Positions 24,537 to 34,974 of a stretch of 64,000 nt of DNA are shown piece by piece. A program made the position numbers and the translations under genes. Location of the stretch: positions 271,001 through 335,000 of the forward strand of contig CM061062.1 in the NCBI GenBank assembly GCA_030762895.1. The letters are read 5' to 3'. Position 1 is the stretch's first letter; the number at the start of each line of letters is the position of its first letter. The stretch comes from Sophora flavescens. Its lineage: Eukaryota; Streptophyta; Magnoliopsida; Fabales; Fabaceae. A model generated the notes under the pieces. That model searched no databases. It saw nothing but the letters and a program-made list of their open reading frames with translations, and was not told the origin of the DNA.

Positions 24537-24705
24537 AGTTCCTGTAAACGCCCAAGACAACTTGTTAAATACAGGGAGCGTAAAGCAGGAAAAGCTACGA
24601 CTTCAAACATAAAGCACCATTGTCTATAACAAGTATAGACAATTCAAACAAGAGCACACAACAGACTCGCAACAGACTCATACCACGTCCGGACACGGCC
24701 AAACT

Positions 24706-24717
24706 GCTCTGATACCA
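24706..24717 (-). other. Primer-binding site, initiator tRNA-Met type (element C)
   Basis: The minus strand reads tggtatcagagc, the standard initiator-Met tRNA primer site of Tekay-like Ty3/gypsy and Copia elements. It is placed six bases from the LTR end at 24723. Confidence 0.85.
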
Positions 24718-24722
24718 CTAAA

Positions 24723-24978
24723 TGTGACACCCTCTACCCCGCATACGTATAAAGCATTAAAAGATAAGATAATTAAAATAAAACATGCATTAATCAATAA
24801 AAATTAAAAACCAAACAACGGGTAGAGAACATCACAATTGTGTTAAGTCTCAAAACGCGGAAAATAAAACATAACATAACATTAAAGAAAACCCAACCCC
24901 GATGTCACATTACAGAACTGGTATAATCAATCTGGAATAAATCCTCGGATACAACTGAAAACAACTAACTAAACAAAA
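24723..24978 (-). repeat. 5' LTR of element C, U5 end
   Basis: The plus strand begins tgtgacaccctctaccccgc, the inverse of the D LTR end at 23949. It aligns inverted with D at 23690-23949. It is cut at 24978 by the CACTA transposon. The other end of what is probably the same LTR is at 35152-35679. Confidence 0.75.
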
Positions 24979-25276
24979 CACTACAAGAAATCAGTGTTTT
25001 TGCATCCATAAATTAGCATCGGTCGTGACTTCGACGCTATGGCGACGCAACAATAATTTATTTTTATTTTTTACTCCCTCCGGTCCACAATATAAGAAAC
25101 AAAACCCTAAAATACACGTACCAAGAAAATGCATTTGAATGAGTTAATTGTAACTAATACTCATATAAATTTCCAAAAACACCCATTGTAATTTTAATTA
25201 ATATTCTGATGGCCTATAATTAATGACGGTAATTAATAAATGTAACATTGGAAATTAGTATTTAATAAATATAAAA

Positions 25277-25624
25277 ATTGTTCTATATTTATTATATTTT
25301 GAAAAAAAAAAATGGATCCATTTATTTTTTATATTCTGCATGTGAGATACATTGAAATACTATGAGGTTTATTATCGAATCACTAAAAAATATGTTTCAC
25401 ACTCAATTTCTCTTGATATAAAATTCTCCTTCCCTCACTGTTTTATTTAAATTGTTGTATATTTATTATATTTTGAAAAAAAAAAATGGATCCATTTATT
25501 TTTTATATTCTGCATGTGAGATACATTGAAATACTGTGAGGTTTATTATCGAATCACTAAAAAATATGTTTCACACTCAATTTCTCTTGATATAAAATTC
25601 TCCTTCCCTCACTGTATTATTTCA
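25277..25624. repeat. 174-bp tandem duplication inside the CACTA element
   Basis: Two near-identical units start with attgtt at 25277 and 25451. Each contains a run of A, tggatccatttattttttat and ends in ctccttccctcactg. Confidence 0.85.
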
Positions 25625-27308
25625 CCTATCCCTTAAAAATTAAGGTCTGAAAATCCCTTTCTCGCTGATTCAAATGTTTTGCATGTTGCTTTTGAAAATT
25701 GTCTAATATCTCGCATCTTTTCCTTTCTATTTATTGTAATTTCCAATCCAACTTTGTTAGATTTTGGTGAAAGTTTCTAATGCTAGCATGTGTTACTATT
25801 TTGTTATGTTGTTGCATTGATGGATACAATTCAATTGGTGATTTGAAGATAAGTTCGAAGAAATACAATTGGTGTTTTGGCTTTCAGATTCATGGTAAAA
25901 CAGAGTTGGTAACATCATCAAAGCATCCAGTTCCACTGACTTGGCATTTCTCTATGAAGAATTCCTTATTACCACGTCTTGATGAGAAAGGAACACGCAT
26001 GAACATGTACTATCTAGGATCTTATTGCATTTATTCAGTTTAGTTAATTGTTTCTCACATATATTCTATCTCAATAACAGTAACAGTCTTGTTTATTGGT
26101 AAAGTGCTTACCTATTTGTTTTCACTTCTTGCCCGTGTCAGTTTCATGAAAATTGGAAATTGCTATTAGTCACACTTGTTTGAAGGTGATGCTGATAGTA
26201 TCTTGCAGTTACATCTAGCTTTTCTTTTCCCTGTTTACTTTCTTTCAAGTGTGGATGAGTGGTAGTGTTTGTATTGGTTGTTACCCAGAAAATGACATTA
26301 GCAGCAATTAGAATCACATTTAGTTATTGAGCAGCGTGGAGTTCGATAGCATCTTTATTTGGTGGATTTTATTTTTCAGTAAGTAATTCATTATATTGAA
26401 TATTTGCATTTGCTACTCTGCTAATCTGTGGAAGAGTAGAAAACATCCGGTTGTAATAAAATTATATATTCAGTACTGAAGTTTAGGTATTTAATGTATG
26501 ATATGTTAAATGTTTTCTTCAAAATGGGTGGATTTTATTTGTGTTTTCATGGATCGTAGATTGTAGTGACAGTAGTAATCAATAGATAGAGGTGATAATG
26601 ACCATTTTTCGTACTTGCTGCATTGCAGAATGATAAGAGGGCTACGATAAACATGGATCTTGCTGCTCTGAAGTGTATGACGGTGGTGCATACAGCATAG
26701 TGTGCTTCAATAATTATTGCTGATAAAGCCAGATGTTTGGATTTTGGCCTATTGATAAGATGTGGGATGATATCCATATAGCCTTATTTTCATAAATGGC
26801 TACCTATATTGATTTTCTATTCTCCTATTTTTGATTGAAAAAACTTCGAAGGTTTCTGATTGTAGCTTGCATGTTTCTGACTGTCTTGTGGAATCCATCC
26901 GTGTCTACAGCAGCACCTGGAGGGTATTTTTTGATAATTTGTTTTAAACTATTTTACTCTAATTATGATGTGTACATCTTGCTGATTCTATCTTGAACAT
27001 AAGGGTGAAAGTACGGTTAAATACCATTGCTGAGGGGATCCTGTCTTTTATCATGCTCTCAAATCATGTGGTCAAGAGACTGTTGGTTTTGTTACCCCCT
27101 CAAAGGCTCAAAATATTGCAGACATGAGATGGAATTAGATGCAATAGGTTAGGTAGTAGTCACTTTAGTTGATTTGTATTCACTTTCATTTTCATATGTA
27201 CTTTTGTATTGAACACTATGATGCTTAATTTATATTGATTGTGATATTGATGACTTGATTATGGTTTATATTTAGATAACACAATTTTTAAAAAAAAAAA
27301 AAAAATTA

Positions 27309-27605
27309 AAGCTAGCATAGGCCAGGCCGACGCTAAGTAGCGTCAATTGGGTCTAGCCGACGCTAAGTAGCGTCGGTCAGGCCTACGCTAAAGTTAGCGT
27401 CGGCCATGTTGCCAGAGCAGTGTAGCGTCCACTTAGCATCGATTAAGTCGACGCTAATTAGTGTCGGCTCTATTTTGGCCGATGCTAAATTTAGCGTCGA
27501 ACACTTTAGCGTCGGCGATGAAGCCGACACAAGCTCGATGCTAAATGGCCATTTAGCATCAGCTTTCAGCAATTAGCGTGGCCGTTTGGCCGATGCTAAT
27601 TGCTG
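27309..27605. repeat. Subterminal repeat array of the CACTA element
   Basis: More than ten copies of a roughly 10-bp motif (ttagcgtcgg or its inverse gacgctaa), many in face-to-face pairs such as gacgctaagtagcgtc. In CACTA elements such arrays bind transposase (family knowledge). Confidence 0.8.
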
Positions 27606-27619
27606 TTTTTCTTGTAGTG

Positions 27620-29056
27620 AAATCACCTCATTTTTTCATGTATATTTCTACATGCATTGCATATAGTTAGGCCATTTTAGTTTGATTTTGGTTAGTTTTT
27701 CCCTTGGAACAGATAAGGTGGTTTTGTGTGTTGTTTTGCAGGAATTTGTGATTAATTGCCTAAGAATTGACCTTGATAAAGCTTGGTTGAAGAGACAGCA
27801 TGAAAAGAGAAGAAATTGAGCCAAGCAGAACTTTGAAGATTCGCCTCGCGAGACTGTATCTCGCCACGCGAACCTGAAGGCCAGCTGATCAGCAACAGTC
27901 AGTCTTTCTGTGTCGCCACGCGAATCACGTTTCGCCTCGCGAACCAGAAGGCCTGACTGTGCCAGAAACTTCAGCCTTTCTGTGTCGCCTCGCGAATCAC
28001 GTTTCGACTCGCGAACCAGAAGGCATGACTGTGCCAGAAACTTCACCCTTTCTGTATCGCCTCGCGAGTTACCTTATCGCCTCGCGAGAGGACGAATCTC
28101 TGAAGGACGGATTTTTAAGACTCGCCTCGCGAGTTACCTTATCACCTCGCGAGAGCGCGAATCTCAGAACCCCTGTTATAAGCTGTCTTAGAGCAGAATG
28201 AAGGGGGGATTGGATTGGAAAAAGAAAGGAGGCGGCTAAAAACCCTAGAAAGGCATTTCTCTACTCTTGTGGCTGCTGCTAAGAATCTTCCATGGAGTTC
28301 CTCCCTTCCTCCATATTTGTATCTCTGCCTTTCCCTTTTACTTTGATGATGTGTAGCTAAACTCCCCTTGTTGGGGTTAGACAATGGTTTTTCTGATTTT
28401 GGTTGTAATATGAAGTGATTATAATGCAATTTCCTATTTCTTTATGAGTGTTTGATTCCATGCTTAATGCTTTCCTTGGCTTGATCATCCTAGGAATGAT
28501 ATGTTGCTTTAATAGACAATTGAAAGGTTGATGTTAGGGCATGCTCTTGAATCAAATGCCAAGTAGTTCATGAACCTAGACATAGGTCTTGAGGTGCTTG
28601 CAATCTTATGAATCTTGATCCTTAATGCAATTTCTCATGTTAATCCACCTAAGACATTAGGGTTTAATTTGGGAGATTAGGCTCATTCCACCTAAGACAT
28701 TAGGGTTTGAGTATTTGAAGAAGATTTGATAGTCATAATTGAAGTAGGAATTGTGTTATTTACCATTTCATAGCACCAAGGGAGGATTAGCCTAGTCTAA
28801 CCCTAGCAATTTTATCCATTTGTTGTTCACATTTCTGTTTGCCCAATAAGTGTTTGAGAAAATATCTAAAAGAACAAAAACATTTTATTCTGGTTTGTTT
28901 CATTAGATGTTAGAGCTACCTTCATTCCAAACAAGATTCGCCTAAATAGTAGTTCAATTTGTGAAGTGGTACTTGTCCACGATACCTGAGGACGATTTCC
29001 GGTTCTTACCGTTTTATTACTTGCAACGACCTGGTACACTTGCCGAGTTCGTGTCA
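27620..29056 (+). repeat. 5' LTR of element F
   Basis: About 1437 bp up to ...gtgtca at 29056, seven bases before the primer site. It contains an array of tcgcctcgcgaa-type units with a roughly 55-bp period (27841-28160), then a weak TATA-like ttataag (28177-28183). The first 200 bases align by eye with the start of the element A LTR (shared tgcatatag, aggc and ttcccttggaac). The first few bases overlap or are removed by the CACTA end, so the exact start is not resolvable. Confidence 0.75.
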
Positions 29057-29062
29057 AGTTTT

Positions 29063-29082
29063 TGGTGCCGTTGCCGGGGATC
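29063..29082 (+). other. Primer-binding site of element F, tRNA-Asp type
   Basis: tggtgccgttgccggggatc, complementary to the tRNA-Asp 3' end with minor mismatches. The same c-to-t change (ggtgcc) is found in element A, supporting their relationship. Confidence 0.85.
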
Positions 29083-29146
29083 GGTGTGCCAATATCACGA
29101 GTACCAAAGGGGAATCCTAATTTAGGCATTTTTCATTGTTTTCCTA

Positions 29147-32100
29147 TTGCTGTTTTTCTTTTCTGTTTTCTGCTTTGTTATTTTTTGTTTTGTTCTATCC
29201 TTTTTCTGTGCTACTCTGTTTGTTCCTTGTATGCGAGGTACAATCGACCCAGGTGAACTTCAATTTGATCCTGAGATCGAGAGGTTTTGCAGACAGAATA
29301 GAAAGGAAACCAAAGCAAGGAAAAACAGAGAAAGAGCATCTTCTAGTATACAAGAGCCACAAGTGGAATTACCCAGTGTGCAAGAACCACAAGTTGAAGT
29401 TGCAACTGTCACCATGGCTGAAGAAAATGCACCAAGAAGGACAATGGGGGACTATACTTCCCCTAGAGTAGATAGATGTGGGACTCCCATTGTTAGACCT
29501 ACTGTGGCTTGCAACAATTTTGAAATAAAGGCATCACTTCTCAATCTTGTGCAACAAAATCAGTTTGGAGGTTTGGAGAGTGAAGACCCTCATGCTCACA
29601 TTGGCACATTCATTGAGTTGTGTGACACCATCAAGTTAAATGGAGCTTCCGATGAGGCCATTCATTTAAGGCTTTTCCCTTTCTCTTTGAGGGATAGAGC
29701 TAAGTCATGGCTTCAATCTCATCCTCATGGAAGTATTATCACTTGGAATGATTTGGTGAGCAAGTTCTTATCTCGCTTCTTCCCTCCTTCAAGAATGATC
29801 AAGCTGAGGTCCGAGATTAATGCCTTTGCACAAAGAGATGGTGAGTCACTTTATGAAGCCTGGGAGAGGTTCAAGTCTTTACTCACAGCTTGTCCAAATC
29901 ATGAGTTAGAGACATGGCAGCAAGTGGCAACCTTTGTTAATGGGCTTAACAGGAATTCCAGAAGTATGATTGAAGCGGCTGCAGGTGGATCATTGAGTCA
30001 AAAGACACCTGAAGAGGCGAAGAACTTGATTGAAACTATGGCTAATAATGATTATCAAATGCCTAGTTCTCGATCATTGGTCAAGAGAGGTGTGTTGGAG
30101 CTTGATGAAATTGACGCTCTTAAGGCGCAAATGGCTATTCTTACCAAGCAATTGGGGTCCGTTCAACTGCAGAATTCTCAACTACAAGCTGTCCAAGTTC
30201 AACCTACCTCAGTGTGTGATTTCTGTGGAGGTAACCATGCAAATGGAAATTGTGAGATTAATGTGGTTGGAAGTTCTGGACAAGAAGAGGTGAACTACAT
30301 GGGGAATCAAGGGCCCAAGAATGATCCTTACTCGAACACCTACAATCCGGGGTGGCGTAGCCATCCTAACTTTGGTTGGAAACAAGGGCAAGGATCAAGT
30401 TCTCAAGCAAAGCCCTCTCAAGAGAAATCAAGCAACTTAGAGAATATTCTAGGCCAGTTCATGCAAGCGACCCAAGCCAATTTTCAAGCAACTCAAGAGA
30501 CTATGAAGAATCAAAATGCCTCCATCAAAAATCTTGAGCACCAAATAGGCCAACTGGTGAAACAAATGGCGGAAAGACCTCAAGGACAATTACTGGGAGA
30601 CACCGATAAAAATCCAAGAGAGGATTGCAAGGCAATTGCTACAAGAAGTGGAAGGGTAGTAGGGCCACAAGAAAAGAGCGAAGAGAAGGAAGAAAAGAGG
30701 GTTAGTGATGAGGTGATTGTTGAAGATGTGACCAATGAAGAACCCGAGACTTCCCAAGCCACTACCTCTAGTCCCATTGTTGTTGAAGCTGAAACACCAC
30801 AAAGAGAAAAATTGGTGGATGAAGAATTTGCAAGAAAGAAGACTAGAAGGCAAATTCTTGAAGAAGTTGACAATCCCAAGGAGTTACCACCATATTTCAA
30901 GATACCCTATCCTCAAAGGTTGAAGAAGGAGGCAAAAGATCAACAATTCTCTAAGTTCCTGGATGTATTCAAAAAGTTGCAAATTAACATCCCGTTTGCC
31001 GAAGCCCTTCAACAAATGCCTTCTTATGCAAAGTTTATGAAGGAGATTCTTACCAACAAGAGAAGGTGGAAAGAGGAGACGGTCATGCTCACAGAAGAGT
31101 GTAGTGCTATACTCCAAAGGAAATTACCGGTGAAGATGAAGGATCCGGGAAGCTTCACTATTCCATGCACTATTGGTCATTTGAATATTGGGAGAGCCTT
31201 GTGTGATCTCGGTGCAAGTATAAACCTCATGCCTCTCTCCATTTTCAAAAAGCTGGGAATTGGTGAAGTCAAGCCAACTGGGATCTCTCTCCAATTGGCG
31301 GATCGTTCCATTACATACCCTTATGGTGTAGTGGAGGATTTGTTGGTCAAAGTAGACAAATTCATCTTTCCGGCAGATTTTGTGGTGTTGGATATAGAGG
31401 AAGATAGTGAGACTCCGTTGATTCTTGGAAGACCATTCCTAGCCACGGGTAGAGCTTTGATTGATGTAAATCAAGGGGAATTGGTTCTTCGAGTCCAAGA
31501 TGAAAAGGTCACCTTCAACGTTTTTGAAGCAATGAGGCATCCAAGCGACAAGGATACGTGTATGAGTGTGGACCTTGTTGATTCATTGACTGATAAGAGT
31601 GTGCAACAGACTTTTGAAGATTCTTTGGAGGCGGCTCTTATGATGGAGGATGTAGAAGAAGATGTATGTGCGGAGGAAGTTGAATTCATGGTTAAATCCC
31701 TTGAGGCTTGTCTGGTGGTGAATAATGTTGAAGACAAAGTTGTGGAAGATGTGAGGATTGAAGACAAGGGTGAACCATCTGTGCTAGAGTTGAAAGAACT
31801 TCCATCCCATCTCCGTTATGCTTTCCTTGGGATAAATTCTTCATTCTCAGTTATAATTAGTAGTGAACTGAACTCTCTGGAGGAAGAGAAACTGTTAAGG
31901 GTGCTCAGGGAGCACAAATCTGCAATTGGGTGGTCTATGTCCGACTTGAAGGGAATAAGTCCCTCATTCTGTATGCACAAAATCCTCTTGGAGGAAAATT
32001 TCAAGCCGGTTAGACAACCCCAAAGAAGACTCAACCCGAATATGAAAGAAGTTGTATGGAAGGAGGTTGTGAAGCTGTTGGATGCGGGAATAATCTATCC

Positions 32101-34684
32101 AATCTCCGATAGTCCATGGGTGAGTCTGGTCCAAGTTGTTCCCAAGAAAGGGGGGATGACGGTGGTGGCAAATGATAAGAATGAGCTCATCCCCTCAAGG
32201 ACCGTTTCTGGATGGAGGGTGTGCATTGATTACAGAAGACTGAATGAAGCCACCATAAAAGATCATTTTCCATTGCCCTTCATTGATCAGATGTTAGAGA
32301 GGTTGGCGGGTCATGCTTTTTATTGCTTCCTTGATGGATACTCAGGGTATAACCAGATTGTGGTTGACCCACAGGACCAAGAGAAGACCGCTTTCACTTG
32401 TCCCTATGGAGTCTATGCATACCGGAGAACGCCATTCGGGTTGTGTAATGCACCCGCTACTTTTCAAAGGTGCATGCTTTCTATATTCTCTGACATGACT
32501 GAAAAATTCATAGAGGTATTTATGGATGATTTTTCTGTGTTTGGTAATTCTTTTGATAATTGTTTGAATAATCTTGCATGTGTTCTAAAAAGATGCCAAG
32601 AAACTAACCTTGTTTTAAATTGGGAAAAATGTCATTTCATGGTTAGGGAAGGTATAGTTCTTGGTCATAAAATTTCATCACGGGGGATGGAAGTTGATAA
32701 AGCAAAAATTGAAGTGATTGAAAAACTTCCCCCTCCCATAAATGTGAAAGGTGTTAGAAGCTTCCTAGGGCATGCGGGTTTCTATAGGAGGTTTATAAAA
32801 GATTTTTCAAAGATTGTGAAACCCTTATGCAAGCTTTTGGTAGTTGATACTCCTTTTATATTTGATGATGATTGCATGCATGCCTTCCAACTTTTGAAAG
32901 AAAAACTCACCACCGCACCGGTCATTGCACCTCCAGATTGGAGTTTACCATTTGAGTTAATGTGTGATGCAAGTGACTATGCGGTGGGAGCCATTTTGGG
33001 CCAAAGAAAAAATAAAGTGTTGCATGTCATTTACTATGCCAGTCGTGTGCTGAATGATGCCCAGTTGAATTATACCACGACTGAAAAAGAATTGCTTGCT
33101 GTGGTGTTTGCATTTGATAAATTTAGATCCTACTTGATTGGCTCTAAAACTACTGTCTACACTGATCATTCTTCTTTGAAGTATCTTATGACTAAACAGG
33201 ATGCCAAGCCAAGGCTCATTAGGTGGATACTACTGCTCCAAGAGTTTAATTTGGATATTAAGGACAAGAAAGGAGTAGAGAATGTGGTGGCCGACCATTT
33301 GTCTATGCTTCCACAAGCAGATGTTCAAGCAAAAGCTGAGTTGCCAATTCAAGAGGAATTCCCAGATGAAAAGTTGTTTATGGTACAAGTGGCACCTTGG
33401 TTTGCAGACATTGCGAATTATAAGGCCGCCAACAAAATTCCGAAGGACTTCAATGCACAACAAAGGAAGAAGCTCATCCATGATGCCAAATACTATGTAT
33501 GGGATGAGCCTTATCTTTTTAAAAGAGGTTCGGATGGAATTCTGAGAAGATGCATTCCGGAAGAGGAGATTGAGGGGGTACTGACTCATTGCCACAACTC
33601 ACCATATGGGGGACACTTTGGTGGTGAGAGGACCGCCATGAAGATCTTGCAATGCGGGTTATTTTGGCCCACTATTTTCAAAGACTCCAGAGCTTGGGTG
33701 ATGAAATGTGATAAGTGTCAGAGGACCGGAAGTATTTCCAAGAGAAATGAGATGCCCTTGAAAGGTATTCTAGAGGTAGAGCTCTTTGATGTATGGGGGA
33801 TCGACTTCATGGGTCCTTTCCCATCATCATACAACAACAAATACATTCTTGTTGCGGTGGACTATGTGAGCAAATGGGTGGAAGCTGTTCCAACTGTGAA
33901 GGATGATGCAAAAGCTGTGATTAGTTTTGTAAGGAAGAACATCTTCACTCGATTTGGAACCCCTAGAGCTATTATTAGTGATGGGGGTACCCATTTCTGC
34001 AACAAAGAGTTCAATGCAGTGCTTGCCAAGTTTGGGGTGAATCATAAAGTTGCCACACCATACCACCCTCAAACCAGTGGGCAAGTGGAGTTGTCCAATC
34101 GGGAGTTGAAAAGAATTTTGGAGAAAACTGTGAACAATGCTAGGAAGGATTGGGCGAAGAAACTGGATGATGCACTCTGGGCCTATCGGACTGCATACAA
34201 AACACCTATTGGTATGTCACCTTACCAGTTAGTGTTTGGAAAATCATGCCACCTCCCGGTAGAGCTCCAACATCGTGCTTTCTGGGCAGTGAAGGCCCTG
34301 AACTTTGATACTAAGCTAGCCATGGATAAGAGACTGCTTCAATTGAATGAGTTGGATGAATTCCGACTCTTGGCTTATGAGAGTGCAAGGATTTACAAGG
34401 AAAGAACAAAATTCTGGCATGACAAGTACATTCTTCCCAAGCAATTCGAAGAAGGCCAATCAGTTTTGCTCTTTAACTCACGACTCAAGCTCTTTCCAGG
34501 CAAACTGAGATCAAGGTGGTCGGGCCCATTCTATGTCAAGTCGGTTTCCCCATTTGGTTTAGTTGAATTGGAAGATCCATCATCCGACGATACTTTCACT
34601 GTTAATGGGCAAAGGCTCAAGCACTACCTTGGAGGAGACTTTGATCGTCAAGCAGTCTCCGTCCTTCTTAAAGCACCATCTTAG
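29147..34684 (+). CDS. Athila-type Gag-Pol polyprotein, open reading frame intact (element F)
   Basis: 1845 open codons, the only complete pol in the window. Residues counted from 29147: gag capsid region about 130-260 (LRLFPFSLRDRAKSWL); CCHC-like knuckle CDFCGGNHANGNC at about 357-369; aspartic protease LCDLGASINLM at about 685; RT with WRVCIDYRRLN at about 1023 and catalytic FMDDF at about 1125-1129; RNase H with CDASDYAVGAIL at about 1272; integrase HHCC region from about 1480, and catalytic D,D,E at about 1552, 1611 and 1648 (GIDFMGP, SDGGTHF, QVELSNRE). The real start is probably an internal ATG, at 29231 (MRGTIDPGEL) or 29414 (MAEENAPRR), because the first codons are hydrophobic leader sequence. 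No envelope-like ORF follows. The intact frame suggests recent activity, but the 3' LTR is lost. Confidence 0.93.
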   Translation: MLFFFSVFCFVIFCFVLSFFCATLFVPCMRGTIDPGELQFDPEIERFCRQNRKETKARKNRERASSSIQEPQVELPSVQEPQVEVATVTMAEENAPRRTMGDYTSPRVDRCGTPIVRPTVACNNFEIKASLLNLVQQNQFGGLESEDPHAHIGTFIELCDTIKLNGASDEAIHLRLFPFSLRDRAKSWLQSHPHGSIITWNDLVSKFLSRFFPPSRMIKLRSEINAFAQRDGESLYEAWERFKSLLTACPNHELETWQQVATFVNGLNRNSRSMIEAAAGGSLSQKTPEEAKNLIETMANNDYQMPSSRSLVKRGVLELDEIDALKAQMAILTKQLGSVQLQNSQLQAVQVQPTSVCDFCGGNHANGNCEINVVGSSGQEEVNYMGNQGPKNDPYSNTYNPGWRSHPNFGWKQGQGSSSQAKPSQEKSSNLENILGQFMQATQANFQATQETMKNQNASIKNLEHQIGQLVKQMAERPQGQLLGDTDKNPREDCKAIATRSGRVVGPQEKSEEKEEKRVSDEVIVEDVTNEEPETSQATTSSPIVVEAETPQREKLVDEEFARKKTRRQILEEVDNPKELPPYFKIPYPQRLKKEAKDQQFSKFLDVFKKLQINIPFAEALQQMPSYAKFMKEILTNKRRWKEETVMLTEECSAILQRKLPVKMKDPGSFTIPCTIGHLNIGRALCDLGASINLMPLSIFKKLGIGEVKPTGISLQLADRSITYPYGVVEDLLVKVDKFIFPADFVVLDIEEDSETPLILGRPFLATGRALIDVNQGELVLRVQDEKVTFNVFEAMRHPSDKDTCMSVDLVDSLTDKSVQQTFEDSLEAALMMEDVEEDVCAEEVEFMVKSLEACLVVNNVEDKVVEDVRIEDKGEPSVLELKELPSHLRYAFLGINSSFSVIISSELNSLEEEKLLRVLREHKSAIGWSMSDLKGISPSFCMHKILLEENFKPVRQPQRRLNPNMKEVVWKEVVKLLDAGIIYPISDSPWVSLVQVVPKKGGMTVVANDKNELIPSRTVSGWRVCIDYRRLNEATIKDHFPLPFIDQMLERLAGHAFYCFLDGYSGYNQIVVDPQDQEKTAFTCPYGVYAYRRTPFGLCNAPATFQRCMLSIFSDMTEKFIEVFMDDFSVFGNSFDNCLNNLACVLKRCQETNLVLNWEKCHFMVREGIVLGHKISSRGMEVDKAKIEVIEKLPPPINVKGVRSFLGHAGFYRRFIKDFSKIVKPLCKLLVVDTPFIFDDDCMHAFQLLKEKLTTAPVIAPPDWSLPFELMCDASDYAVGAILGQRKNKVLHVIYYASRVLNDAQLNYTTTEKELLAVVFAFDKFRSYLIGSKTTVYTDHSSLKYLMTKQDAKPRLIRWILLLQEFNLDIKDKKGVENVVADHLSMLPQADVQAKAELPIQEEFPDEKLFMVQVAPWFADIANYKAANKIPKDFNAQQRKKLIHDAKYYVWDEPYLFKRGSDGILRRCIPEEEIEGVLTHCHNSPYGGHFGGERTAMKILQCGLFWPTIFKDSRAWVMKCDKCQRTGSISKRNEMPLKGILEVELFDVWGIDFMGPFPSSYNNKYILVAVDYVSKWVEAVPTVKDDAKAVISFVRKNIFTRFGTPRAIISDGGTHFCNKEFNAVLAKFGVNHKVATPYHPQTSGQVELSNRELKRILEKTVNNARKDWAKKLDDALWAYRTAYKTPIGMSPYQLVFGKSCHLPVELQHRAFWAVKALNFDTKLAMDKRLLQLNELDEFRLLAYESARIYKERTKFWHDKYILPKQFEEGQSVLLFNSRLKLFPGKLRSRWSGPFYVKSVSPFGLVELEDPSSDDTFTVNGQRLKHYLGGDFDRQAVSVLLKAPS

Positions 34685-34714
34685 AAATCACCCGTCAAGC
34701 TAGTGACGTTAAAG

Positions 34715-34738
34715 AAGCGCTTATTGGGAGGCAACCCA
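34715..34738 (+). other. Post-ORF stem-loop motif in element F
   Basis: Palindromic aagcgctt followed by TTGGG, loop AGGCAA, then CCCAA: a 5-bp stem about 30 bases after the gag-pol stop. The sixth pair, kept in elements A and B, is an A-G mismatch here. Confidence 0.65.
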
Positions 34739-34954
34739 AGTTTTCTTTTCCTTTTCTCTTTTGTTTTTGATTTTCATCTCTTGAATAATTTGAGAAGATC
34801 AAGAGATTTGTTAATAGTTTTGTTAAGTGCTTTCAGATTTTGAAGGAAGGAGGAGAAAAAGGGCAGGGAGAAACAGAGCCATAAAGCATGTGATCCAGCA
34901 CCCGCTACCACCCTGGTGAGTTGTTCCATTTTCACCCCACTCCAACTTGATTAT

Positions 34955-34974
34955 TTACATTGGGGACAATGTAA
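34955..34974 (+). other. GGGA-loop hairpin next to the purine tract of element F
   Basis: The arms TTACATTG and CAATGTAA enclose the GNRA-type loop GGGA, an 8-bp perfect stem. It lies six bases before the purine-rich tract at 34981. Confidence 0.7.

Larger units (their letters stand above)
24979..27619. mobile_element. Non-autonomous CACTA (En/Spm-like) transposon
   Basis: Perfect inverted ends cactacaagaaa (24979-24990) and ttcttgtagtg (ending 27619), flanked by the 3-bp sequence aaa on both sides (24976-24978 and 27620-27622). Subterminal motifs of the ttagcgtcgg/gacgctaa type occur sparsely at the left end and densely at the right (27309-27605). The 2641-bp interior has no transposase-like ORF. 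It has a 174-bp tandem duplication, a ctccctccggtccacaatataag segment near 25075 resembling a Stowaway-type MITE end, and an 87-codon ORF (25780-26043) I do not recognise. A stretch near 27034-27136 reads as protein-like sequence (GDPVFYHALKSCGQETVGF) and could be a captured exon (weak inference). Confidence 0.9.

Noticed and set aside
27910..28201. Arg/Ser/Pro-rich reading frames over the F LTR
   Set aside because: Their repetitive sequence is just the translation of tcgcctcgcgaa repeats upstream of the LTR TATA-like box.
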